The notes: generated by a model from the sequence alone, not told the origin. A stretch of DNA of 5,933 bases from Pelotomaculum sp. (GCA_003489345.1 DNIT01000221.1:41071-47003); one strand, 5' to 3'; positions 1-5,685 are shown, counted from the stretch's first letter. Numbers and translations: made by a program.

Positions 1-7
1 TGTTTTG

Positions 8-36
8 TTAACATATCATTTATACACTTTTATAAA
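8..36 (+). promoter_or_regulatory. Alternative sigma-A-like promoter TTAACA-17 bp-TATAAA
   Basis: TTAACA at 8-13 and TATAAA at 31-36 each match consensus at 5 of 6 bases with an ideal 17-bp spacer. Transcription would start near 43 and give a leader of about 70 nt that includes the whole inverted repeat at 80-109. A perfect 19-bp palindrome (29-47, arms TTTATAAAA and TTTTATAAA around T38) overlaps this -10 and could be a repressor operator. It competes with, or adds to, the promoter at 77-82; the sequence alone does not decide. Confidence 0.4.
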
Positions 37-72
37 ATTTTTATAAAGCCTTTAAAACCAGTTTAAAAACTT
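19..72 (+). repeat. Four (possibly five) 11-bp direct repeats, candidate OmpR-family regulator boxes
   Basis: Units starting at 29, 40, 51 and 62 read TTTATAAAATT, TTTATAAAGCC, TTTAAAACCAG and TTTAAAAACTT, in exact 11-bp register. A weaker fifth copy, TTTATACACTT, starts at 19, with 10-bp spacing. Tandem half-sites one helical turn apart are the usual target form of OmpR/PhoB-family regulators; in Bacillus PhoP-activated promoters such boxes lie at about -60 to -20. Relative to the TACAAT box at 77-82 (start near 89) these units fall at about -60, -49, -38 and -27. The repeat pattern is seen directly; the binding protein is inferred, with the regulator at 2916-3617 the nearest candidate. Alternatives are phased A-tracts giving bent DNA, or chance in AT-rich sequence. 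Confidence 0.55.
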
Positions 73-76
73 CCTC

Positions 77-82
77 TACAAT
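77..82 (+). promoter_or_regulatory. Candidate -10 box TACAAT without a -35 box
   Basis: TACAAT matches the sigma-A -10 consensus at 5 of 6 bases. No TTGACA-like sequence lies 16-18 bp upstream (that stretch is AAAACC-like), and the 11-bp repeats occupy the -35 position instead. This is the usual arrangement of an activator-dependent promoter. Transcription would begin near 89, giving a leader of about 25 nt with the ribosome binding site at 98-105. Confidence 0.45.
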
Positions 83-109
83 GACCTCATAAATAACAAG
101 GAGGTCATT
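80..109 (+). promoter_or_regulatory. 9-bp inverted repeat enclosing the ribosome binding site
   Basis: AATGACCTC (80-88) is perfectly complementary to GAGGTCATT (101-109), with a 12-nt loop. The right arm contains the GAGGT core of the ribosome binding site for the gene at 114. In a transcript started near 43 the hairpin would hide this site and limit translation. In a transcript started near 89 the left arm is absent, and the repeat would instead be a DNA palindrome over the start site. The pairing is seen directly; a regulatory role is inferred. Confidence 0.5.
98..105 (+). promoter_or_regulatory. Ribosome binding site AAGGAGGT
   Basis: This is a near-perfect Shine-Dalgarno sequence 8 nt before the ATG at 114 and fixes that start. 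It lies partly in the right arm of the inverted repeat at 80-109. Confidence 0.85.
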
Positions 110-113
110 TTTT

Positions 114-818
114 ATGAACAAGATCAAGCTTCTGTATGATGTAATCATGACCATGAAAGACAAGGATTCTTGCAGCGGGAATCTCAAAGTGGCGGGCAAA
201 AAGGATCAGGCCAGCATATTCAGCCTGGACAATGAATTTGAAAAAAACATGGCGGACGGCAGAACGAAGGCCAGGGTTAGCATGGAAATGGATTACGCGG
301 GCAAGAAAGTAAAGCATGAAAGCAGCACTGAGTTTGACGGGCTGGGTTGCCACGGCGCCGGGGGGCATGGATTTATGAACCATATGTTTTTACGTCATGG
401 CCACGGCCATTATCCGGGCCACGGCCGCATTGGGGACTGCGGCGACAGCAAGCGGTTCGGGATTAAGGCGAAACTTGCCAGACTGGCATTTATCCTGGAT
501 GTTTTAAACAGCCTGAAAGTGGAGGAAAAAGAAAATCAAAGCACGGTGCTTTCCCTGTCTTTTGACGAAATTTCCGGGGAAATGAAAAAAATTATCCATG
601 AAAAAATGCTTCACAAGAAAATGCTGCATGAACAAGGCCAGGAGCGCGTATGCAAAGAATTTTCCGGCATGGGGGTTTTGACAGGCGGATTCAATGTTTT
701 CATCAACAAGAACAAGGAAGTGGAAAAAATCATAGTAACCCTGGAGGGAACGTCGAAGGATGATTTAAATGAGCCGCACCAAATGAATTTGCAGGCGGAG
801 CTTAGTCTGGTCTGGTGA
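114..818 (+). CDS. His-rich protein of unknown function
   Basis: This 234-residue protein is not one I recognise. It has no signal peptide or membrane segment, so it is probably cytoplasmic. Residues 1-75 are polar and look beta-prone. Residues 79-109 form a Gly/His-rich linker with seven histidines (80, 85, 90, 95, 97, 99, 103) flanked by Cys79 and Cys109, including HGHGHYPGHG. Residues 112-180 look helical, with His162, His167 and His172 at five-residue steps and Cys180. Residues 181-234 look beta-prone again. The linker resembles nickel-, zinc- or copper-binding stretches of metallochaperones, so metal binding or storage is a reasonable inference, but no catalytic motif is visible. The ATG start is fixed by AAGGAGGT at 98-105. 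It is the first gene of a probable operon with the ferredoxin and Fur-family genes. Confidence 0.85.
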   Translation: MNKIKLLYDVIMTMKDKDSCSGNLKVAGKKDQASIFSLDNEFEKNMADGRTKARVSMEMDYAGKKVKHESSTEFDGLGCHGAGGHGFMNHMFLRHGHGHYPGHGRIGDCGDSKRFGIKAKLARLAFILDVLNSLKVEEKENQSTVLSLSFDEISGEMKKIIHEKMLHKKMLHEQGQERVCKEFSGMGVLTGGFNVFINKNKEVEKIIVTLEGTSKDDLNEPHQMNLQAELSLVW

Positions 819-863
819 ATGGAGTTCCCTCGGCGGCAAGTCGTGATCATGGGGGTGGAGCAA

Positions 864-1109
864 GTGAGAAGACATCACCACAATTATGCGCATAGACATG
901 GCGCCAGGCATGGCACGGCTTATATAGCAGTAAACACCAGGCTGTGCCAGGCCTGCTGGAAATGTGTGGCTGCCTGTCCCAAGGGTGTTTTGGGTAAAAT
1001 GGATTTTATCTTTCACCGGCATGTACGGTTAATAAACCCGGGAAATTGTACCGGTTGCCTGGCTTGCGTAAAATCGTGCCCCGAAGGAGCCATTATATCT
1101 TTGAAGTGA
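864..1109 (+). CDS. Small 2x[4Fe-4S] ferredoxin with His-rich N-terminus
   Basis: This is an electron-transfer or iron-sulfur protein of about 81 residues. It has two complete C-x2-C-x2-C-x3-C-P motifs (Cys28/31/34/38 and Cys62/65/68/72 from this start), the pattern of bacterial two-cluster ferredoxins. Unlike the usual ~55-60-residue clostridial ferredoxin, it has an N-terminal extension with six histidines in its first 16 residues (4, 5, 6, 10, 12, 16), plus His51 and His53 between the clusters. The start is uncertain. GTG at 864 has GGGGGTG at 851-857, close to GGAGGTG, six bases upstream. ATG at 849 and ATG at 819, directly after the upstream TGA, are in frame but have poorer ribosome sites. 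The 0-45 bp gap suggests cotranscription and possibly coupled translation with the His-rich gene. No redox partner enzyme is adjacent. Confidence 0.88.
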   Translation: MRRHHHNYAHRHGARHGTAYIAVNTRLCQACWKCVAACPKGVLGKMDFIFHRHVRLINPGNCTGCLACVKSCPEGAIISLK

Positions 1110-1149
1110 ATCTTGTTAACCTCGATTACATTGAAACCAGGGTATCCCA

Positions 1150-1157
1150 GAGGTGAT
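1150..1157 (+). promoter_or_regulatory. Strong Shine-Dalgarno GAGGTGAT without a well-placed start
   Basis: Eight bases match the consensus AAGGAGGTGATC, yet the GTG at 1184 is about 30 nt downstream. The nearest ATG at 1170 gives only ATG-TCA-TAA. At normal spacing lies ATA at 1163, in frame with the Fur-family gene. See the finding on this start. Confidence 0.5.
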
Positions 1158-1183
1158 GAGATATAAAAAATGTCATAACCGGT

Positions 1184-1627
1184 GTGAAAGAAAAGCTGGA
1201 AGCCGATCAGTATAAATTGACCGTTCGCAGGGAACAGGTTTTAAGAGTTCTGCTGGAAAACAAGGATAAACACCTTAGCGCTGAGGAAGTATACTATCTG
1301 GCAAAACGAAAAACTCCTGATATGGGTCTGACTACAGTATACAGGACCCTGGAACTTTTTCTTTTGAAGAATATCATTTATAGCCTTGATTTTGGTGACG
1401 GACGCAGACGGTATGAGTTTTATGGCTGGGTTTCGGATAACTACCCTCATTATCATCTGATATGTACACAGTGTGGGACCGTTATTGAAGTACATGAGGA
1501 TTTTCCGGGGGGTCTGGAGAACAGGGTCGGCAAAGAGCTTAAATTTAAGGTTGAAAGCTGCCAGTTAAAGATCTTTGGAATTTGCAAAAAGTGTGCACTA
1601 AAAACGTTAAAGAGTCTGACCGGTTAA
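1184..1627 (+). CDS. Fur-family metal-responsive transcriptional regulator
   Basis: This 147-residue DNA-binding repressor has the full Fur fold. Residues 1-70 form the winged helix, with the signature AEEVYYLAKRK followed by GLTTVYRTLELF. The dimerisation/metal domain follows, with HYHLICTQCG at 89-98 and ICKKC at 133-137. Cys94/Cys97 and Cys134/Cys137 form the two CxxC pairs of the structural zinc site. The expected regulatory ligands are His30, Glu78, His89, His91 and Glu102. PerR has Asp at the last of these positions, and that Asp matters for peroxide sensing; Glu here favours a Fur-like metal sensor over a peroxide sensor, though Zur or Nur cannot be excluded. Residues 79-88 make a slightly longer loop than in Bacillus PerR. 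GTG at 1184 is the only canonical start in frame (a stop lies at 1157-1159) but lacks a ribosome site at normal distance. It is probably the last gene of the operon starting at 114. Confidence 0.9.
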   Translation: MKEKLEADQYKLTVRREQVLRVLLENKDKHLSAEEVYYLAKRKTPDMGLTTVYRTLELFLLKNIIYSLDFGDGRRRYEFYGWVSDNYPHYHLICTQCGTVIEVHEDFPGGLENRVGKELKFKVESCQLKIFGICKKCALKTLKSLTG

Positions 1628-1640
1628 AAACCGGTCTTTC
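1618..1640 (+). terminator. Rho-independent terminator after the Fur-family gene
   Basis: GACCGGTT (1618-1625) pairs perfectly with AACCGGTC (1629-1636) around a 3-nt loop, followed by TTTCT. The left arm overlaps the TAA stop. The T-run is short, so termination may be partial, but it separates the first operon from the kinase/regulator pair. Confidence 0.65.
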
Positions 1641-1693
1641 TCATGCAGCGCAGGGTTAAAAGAGCCGGGTAATTATTGTTTAACATTTTGTTA

Positions 1694-1699
1694 TATAAT
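1694..1699 (+). promoter_or_regulatory. -10 box TATAAT before the first two-component operon
   Basis: A perfect TATAAT lies 30-35 bp upstream of the kinase start, in an AT-rich stretch just after the terminator. At 15-18 bp spacing no good -35 is present (the best is TTATTG at 1673). TTGTTTAACA lies at 1676-1685, too close to be a normal -35. The promoter is either weak or needs an activator. The remaining bases of 1641-1728 show no other clear signal. Confidence 0.5.
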
Positions 1700-1728
1700 G
1701 ATGTAAAGCTGCAAAACAGGGTCAACGG

Positions 1729-2919
1729 GTGGTTTATATGGCGAATAAAAAAAATAATGCCAGAAATTTTTTTCGGGAACTAAGATATCAGCACAGAAGA
1801 CACAAGGAGCATGACCGCATCTTTTGTAAATTCGATCGCCACCGGATGTATCACCGGGAATTTCACCGGATGCATAAATCCGTGAAATTTTTTCGCCCGT
1901 TCGCGCTGTTGTTCAACTTGCTGTTATTGTTTTTGTTGTTTAAGCTGGCCGGACTTAAGGTGATTGTGGTCTGTATCGCGATATTGCTGATTGCCAAAGA
2001 AGTTTTTCAGGTATTGTTTTTCCTGCGCCTGGAAAAAAGAGTTTTCCAACCGATTGAAGCTTTGAAAAACGGAGTGGAGGAGATTGCCCGGGGCAATTAT
2101 GACGTAAAAGTAGAGTGTGCTATGAACAATGAGATCGGTCTTTTGGTGGCCTCTTTCAACGAAATGGCGCGTAAACTGGGAGAAAGTGAAAGAATAAAGT
2201 CTGAATACGAAGAAAATAGGAAGGCGCTGGTTGTCAACATCTCTCATGACCTGAAGACACCCATTACCTCCCTGCAGGGGTACGTTGAGGCTATACTGGA
2301 TAAGGAAATACCGTCGGAAAACAAAACAAAATATCTAAAGATCATCCATCGCAATGTTGTTTACGTAAACAGACTGATAGATGACCTTTTCCTTTTTTCC
2401 AGGCTGGATATGCAGAAGCTGCAGTTTCAGTTTGAAAATGTTTCCGTACGGGCTTTTATGGGTGATTTGATGGAAGAATTCAGGCTTGAACTGGAAGAAA
2501 AACAGGTGCGGCTTGCCTATGCCGACAAAATGGAGCAGGATTGGCCGGTGCGCCTGGACCGGAAAAGAATGAGCCAGGCGATCAGAAATATCATCAGCAA
2601 TGCCGTAAAATACGGGCCGGAGCAGGGTTTGTTCATCAAATCCGAACTATCGCAGCAGGGCGACCTTGCCTGTATTGAACTCAGCGACAACGGACCGGGC
2701 ATACCGGCAGATAAACTGCCTCATATTTTCGACAGATTCTACCGTATTGATCAGGAACGCACCAAGGATTTGGGCAGCACCGGGCTGGGGCTGGCCATCG
2801 CCAGAGAACTGGTGGAAGCCCACGGAGGAAGCATTGCGGCTGCAAGCGAGGAAGGCCGGGGCGCATGCTTTAAGATTACACTGCCGGTTGCCGGGACTTG
2901 GGAAGGGGATTGTCAATGA
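1729..2919 (+). CDS. Sensor histidine kinase with His-rich cytoplasmic N-terminus and minimal extracellular loop
   Basis: This 396-residue membrane kinase autophosphorylates and passes phosphate to the regulator encoded next. Residues 1-56 are very basic with seven histidines (22, 25, 28, 38, 42, 46, 49) and Cys33. Two hydrophobic segments (about 57-71 and 76-98) are joined by only a few residues, so there is no extracellular sensing domain. A HAMP-like region (about 100-152) follows, then the HisKA domain with phosphoacceptor His173 in SHDLKTP, N-box Asn287/Asn291, G1 box DNGPGIP at 320-326, F box FDRFYR, and G2 box GSTGLGLA at 349-356. All catalytic motifs are intact. The signal is probably sensed within the membrane or by the His-rich cytoplasmic tail. 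GTG at 1729 (AGGG upstream) and ATG at 1738 (GGGTGG upstream) are both possible starts. The stop overlaps the next start as ATGA. Confidence 0.93.
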   Translation: MVYMANKKNNARNFFRELRYQHRRHKEHDRIFCKFDRHRMYHREFHRMHKSVKFFRPFALLFNLLLLFLLFKLAGLKVIVVCIAILLIAKEVFQVLFFLRLEKRVFQPIEALKNGVEEIARGNYDVKVECAMNNEIGLLVASFNEMARKLGESERIKSEYEENRKALVVNISHDLKTPITSLQGYVEAILDKEIPSENKTKYLKIIHRNVVYVNRLIDDLFLFSRLDMQKLQFQFENVSVRAFMGDLMEEFRLELEEKQVRLAYADKMEQDWPVRLDRKRMSQAIRNIISNAVKYGPEQGLFIKSELSQQGDLACIELSDNGPGIPADKLPHIFDRFYRIDQERTKDLGSTGLGLAIARELVEAHGGSIAAASEEGRGACFKITLPVAGTWEGDCQ

Positions 2920-3617
2920 AACGCATCCTGATCATCGAGGATGATCTGAATATCGCTGAACTGGAAAGGGATTACCTGCAGTTAAACGGCTTTAAGGCTG
3001 ACATCGTCCAGGATGGAGCCCAGGGACTGCAGAGGGCTCTAACCGGTAAGTATGACATCGTCATTGTGGATCTGATGCTGCCCAACAAGGACGGATATGA
3101 AATTATCAAAGAGGCGAGGAAAAATCTGGATATCCCGTTGGTGGTTGTTTCGGCCAGGGGGGAGGATATCAGCAAAATCAGGGGACTGGAGTATGGGGCC
3201 GACGACTATCTGACCAAGCCGTTCAGCCCGGGGGAACTGGTGGCCAGAATCAAGTCCCATATCAAAAGATATGAACGGCTCAAGGGCAACAGCCGGGGCG
3301 CCTCCGAAGTGCTCACCCACGCAGGTCTGGAAATCCATACGGCGTCCCACCAGGTATCCGTCAACGGCAGGGAAGTCCAAATGACGGCCAAGGAGTACGA
3401 GCTGCTGCTGTTTCTGGCCTCTCATCCCAACATGGTGTTTTCCAAAGAACACCTTCTGTCGGCCATATGGGGAGACGATTACTTTGGGGATACGGCAACC
3501 GTGGCCGTGCATATCCAAAAAATAAGAAAAAAGATCGAAAAAGATCCGTCCAACCCGGAATTCATCGAAACCCTGTGGGGAACCGGATACCGGCTCACCA
3601 GCAACTACCGGGGATAG
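2916..3617 (+). CDS. OmpR/PhoB-family response regulator
   Basis: This 233-residue regulator is the probable partner of the preceding kinase. The receiver domain (about 1-118) has the acidic pocket Glu8/Asp9/Asp10, phosphoacceptor Asp52 in VDLMLP, Ser79 and Lys101 in KPF. The C-terminal winged helix (about 132-228) has the typical MTAKEYELL start, the recognition-helix region ATVAVHIQKIRKKIE, and the ending TLWGTGYRL. ATG at 2916 is chosen because GGAAGGGG lies at 2901-2908 and it overlaps the kinase stop by 4 bp; an in-frame TTG at 2898 would add six unlikely residues. Regulators of this family bind tandem ~11-bp repeats, so the repeats at 29-72 are possible targets. It could not be matched to a named system. 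Confidence 0.94.
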   Translation: MKRILIIEDDLNIAELERDYLQLNGFKADIVQDGAQGLQRALTGKYDIVIVDLMLPNKDGYEIIKEARKNLDIPLVVVSARGEDISKIRGLEYGADDYLTKPFSPGELVARIKSHIKRYERLKGNSRGASEVLTHAGLEIHTASHQVSVNGREVQMTAKEYELLLFLASHPNMVFSKEHLLSAIWGDDYFGDTATVAVHIQKIRKKIEKDPSNPEFIETLWGTGYRLTSNYRG

Positions 3618-3641
3618 AGAGGCAAAACCGTCTGTTGCGCT

Positions 3642-4970
3642 TTATTTTCTCAGGGGCAGCAAAACGGTGGAAGATACGCCGTCTCGCTCGTTTTCCATGC
3701 TTATCCGCCCCTGGTGCATTTTAACGATTCTCTGAACAATGGCCAATCCCAGCCCGACACTCCCTTTCCGGCCTTTATGGAAAGGCTGGAACAGCCGGCT
3801 TAAGATATGGGGCTCAATCGCGGACCCGTCATTCCAGAAGCGGAGAGTCGCTTCTGATTGTTCATGGTTGACCGTCAGAGTAATCTCCAGGCGTGAAACC
3901 GCATGGCGCAGGTGATTGTCGATCAGGTTCTCAACCAGGGACCGCAGGGTGTCTTCATCCCCGTTGACCGTTGCCGGCTGGAGCTCTAACTGCCAGGTTA
4001 TCTCCGGCCGCTGGAGATTCATGCGCTGGGCGACATCCTCAATTAGTTTGTCCAAAAGAATTTTATCCTGGGATATATTTCCATAAGCCAGGTAATCAAG
4101 GCGCGTCAGGTAAAGCAGTTGTTTAACCAGTTTTTCAAGCCGTTCTCCTTCTTCTTCAATGACCTGAATACTGCCGGCCAGATCTCCCTTGGGGTAAACC
4201 CCGTCCTGAATTGCCCGGGCATAGCTGCGGATGACCATGACCGGTGTTTTCAGCTCGTGGGATACATTTTGCAGCATGGACTGCTGCGCGTTATTCTGTT
4301 GGACGAGTTGCCGGCGCATGGTTTCAATGGAGTTGGCAAGCTGGCCTATTTCATCGCTTTGGTTTACAACCAGGGGCTCATGCCAGTGGCGGTTGGCAAT
4401 GCGCTTGACATGCTGTTGCATTTGAACCAGGGGTTTGGTCAGGTAACGGGCTATAAAGAGTGAAGCTAACCAGCTTATTAAAAGTACAATGCCGGCAAAC
4501 AGGATAATTCTGGACAATAATGTTGCTACAAAGTTGTCTTCTTCCGATTCTCTTAAGAATGTCACCTGATAAAGAGGCTGCCCGTAGGCCATGTCCTTGC
4601 GGATGTTATAACGATACTGGTCCGGCCCGCTGTGATACTCGTATAGTTGTCTGGGCTGCTGCTGGGATATCGCATTCTGCTTTAGTTGCTGATATAGAGG
4701 TTCCGAAAACAATTTTTCTGCCTGGTCGGGGAGGGTGGTGCCGTCTTCCAGAAGAATAAAACTGCGGATGTTAAAACCCCGTACAGAAAGATGGGGAGGC
4801 AGCTGTTCCCTTAAAACATTTCTTTGCACCAGGCCCGGCGGCTCCGCCAAGGTGGCGGTGAAAAAGCTGCGGATCAGGGAAGGCATTGACATGATTACAA
4901 TAGCGTATAACAGCAGGCTAACCATGGAAAGAGCAAGCCATATTTTAACAGTCAGCGAAAGATTTTTCAT
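3642..4970 (-). CDS. cssS: CssS-like secretion-stress sensor histidine kinase
   Basis: This 442-residue kinase has one membrane segment at about 9-29, an extracytoplasmic domain of about 120 residues (30-150), a second membrane segment at about 153-176, and a HAMP domain (to about 228). The HisKA domain has His238 in SHELKTP, N-box Asn348/Asn352, G1 box NDG at 380-382, and G2 box GSVGLGLAIV. As I recall Bacillus CssS, the match is extended: HVKRI, DEIGQL, LKTPVMVIRSY, DGVYPKGDL, LLYLTRLDYL and PFHKGRKG all have close counterparts. CssS senses misfolded or over-secreted proteins at the outer face of the membrane. The usual second glycine of G1 is absent (DGSAI), as it appears to be in CssS itself, so this is probably a subfamily trait. 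The start overlaps the cssR stop as ATGA, indicating coupled translation. Confidence 0.9.
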   Translation of the reverse strand: MKNLSLTVKIWLALSMVSLLLYAIVIMSMPSLIRSFFTATLAEPPGLVQRNVLREQLPPHLSVRGFNIRSFILLEDGTTLPDQAEKLFSEPLYQQLKQNAISQQQPRQLYEYHSGPDQYRYNIRKDMAYGQPLYQVTFLRESEEDNFVATLLSRIILFAGIVLLISWLASLFIARYLTKPLVQMQQHVKRIANRHWHEPLVVNQSDEIGQLANSIETMRRQLVQQNNAQQSMLQNVSHELKTPVMVIRSYARAIQDGVYPKGDLAGSIQVIEEEGERLEKLVKQLLYLTRLDYLAYGNISQDKILLDKLIEDVAQRMNLQRPEITWQLELQPATVNGDEDTLRSLVENLIDNHLRHAVSRLEITLTVNHEQSEATLRFWNDGSAIEPHILSRLFQPFHKGRKGSVGLGLAIVQRIVKMHQGRISMENERDGVSSTVLLPLRK

Positions 4971-5635
4971 TGTTCCGTCATCCTGTAGCCAAAGCCATAG
5001 AGGGTCTCAATACGCAGGTCGGGCAGTTTTTTGCGCAGCCTGCGCACCAGGTCGTCTACGGACCGGTCGGTGCCAAAGTAATCTTCTCCCCAGACATGGT
5101 TGATAATTTGCTCTCTGGACAAGGCCTTTCCCTTGTTTTTGGCAAAAAGCAAAGCCAGATCATATTCCTTGGAGGTTAGCTCTATCACAGCCCGGTCCTT
5201 GCGTATTTCACGCTTACCTTCTTGCAGGGTATAGCTATGCAGATTGATAACGGCATTGTTCATGTCAGTTGGCGGGTATACCCGTTCTAGGACGCGGTGC
5301 GTACGGATCACCAGCTCACGGGGCAAGAAGGGTTTGGCCAGGTAGTCGTCGCTACCCATTTCCAGGCCGGCAATGCGGTCGAAATCAGCGTCACGGGCAG
5401 AAATAAAGATAACCGGTACCCCCGGTGTTACTTCTTTAATCCGGCGCAGCAGCTTGTAACCGTCAATGTCGGGAAGCATGATATCTAAAATCCAAAGGTG
5501 CGGGGATCCGTTTATGGCCTGCAAAGCGGACTCCCCCTTTGTATAGGACCGGATCTCCCAACCTTCCTTTTCCAGGTAGGAAGTTAAAATCTGATTTAAG
5601 TTTATTTCATCCTCCACCAGAAAAATGCGAAACAC
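4967..5635 (-). CDS. cssR: CssR-like secretion-stress response regulator
   Basis: This is a 222-residue OmpR-family regulator. Its receiver has Glu8/Asp9/Glu10, phosphoacceptor Asp51 in LWILDIMLP, Ser79 and Lys101 in KPF. The winged helix (about 127-220) contains LTSKEYDL, VWGEDYFGTDR, SVDDLVRRLRKKLP and the ending ETLYGFGYRM. The blocks SPHLWILDIMLPDIDGY, VPVIFISARDAD, KPFLPREL and DYFGTDR are near-identical to Bacillus CssR as I remember it. CssR activates HtrA-type quality-control proteases in response to secretion stress; no such gene is in the window. The start is GTG with AAGGGGGG (complement of 5643-5650) seven bases upstream. It is the first gene of a two-gene operon with cssS, with its own promoter just after the upstream terminator. 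Confidence 0.92.
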   Translation of the reverse strand: MFRIFLVEDEINLNQILTSYLEKEGWEIRSYTKGESALQAINGSPHLWILDIMLPDIDGYKLLRRIKEVTPGVPVIFISARDADFDRIAGLEMGSDDYLAKPFLPRELVIRTHRVLERVYPPTDMNNAVINLHSYTLQEGKREIRKDRAVIELTSKEYDLALLFAKNKGKALSREQIINHVWGEDYFGTDRSVDDLVRRLRKKLPDLRIETLYGFGYRMTEQ

Positions 5636-5657
5636 CTGACAACCCCCCTTTGATAGT

Positions 5658-5685
5658 ATTGTACCAAAAAAAGACTCTCTTCCAA
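5658..5685 (-). promoter_or_regulatory. Promoter of the cssRS-like operon
   Basis: On the minus strand, TACAAT (complement of 5658-5663) is preceded by TGG, giving an extended -10 (TGGTACAAT). TTGGAA (complement of 5680-5685) lies 16 bp upstream as a moderate -35. Transcription would start near 5651, about 16 bp before the GTG. The -35 lies in the terminator loop of the upstream gene, so terminator and promoter are superimposed. Confidence 0.6.

Noticed and set aside
1136..1154. Hairpin hiding the Shine-Dalgarno before the Fur-family gene
   Set aside because: Only GGG/CCC plus an outer ACC/GGT with an asymmetric internal loop; too weak to claim.
5..1684. TTGTTAAC/TTGTTTAAC words at 5-12, 1113-1120 and 1676-1684, upstream of three plus-strand genes, as a shared regulator site
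   Set aside because: The word is short, positioned differently relative to each start, and a similar TTGTTTAACC occurs inside the cssS-like coding region near 4118; not enough to call a motif.
1656..1697. 11-bp repeats like those at 29-72 upstream of the kinase gene
   Set aside because: At 11-bp register only TTTAACA and TTATATA look related; the other positions do not match, so no array can be supported.
3039..3518. Long antisense open frame opposite the OmpR-family regulator
   Set aside because: It lacks a ribosome site and recognisable domains, and the plus-strand frame has full receiver and winged-helix motifs; it is a shadow of the real gene.
3618..3660. Bidirectional terminator between the convergent two-component systems
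   Set aside because: Only a 4-bp GCAA/TTGC pairing is present, without a solid stem and T-run.
4119..4463. Plus-strand open frame within the cssS-like gene
   Set aside because: It lies opposite HAMP/HisKA coding sequence and shows no independent domain or start signal.
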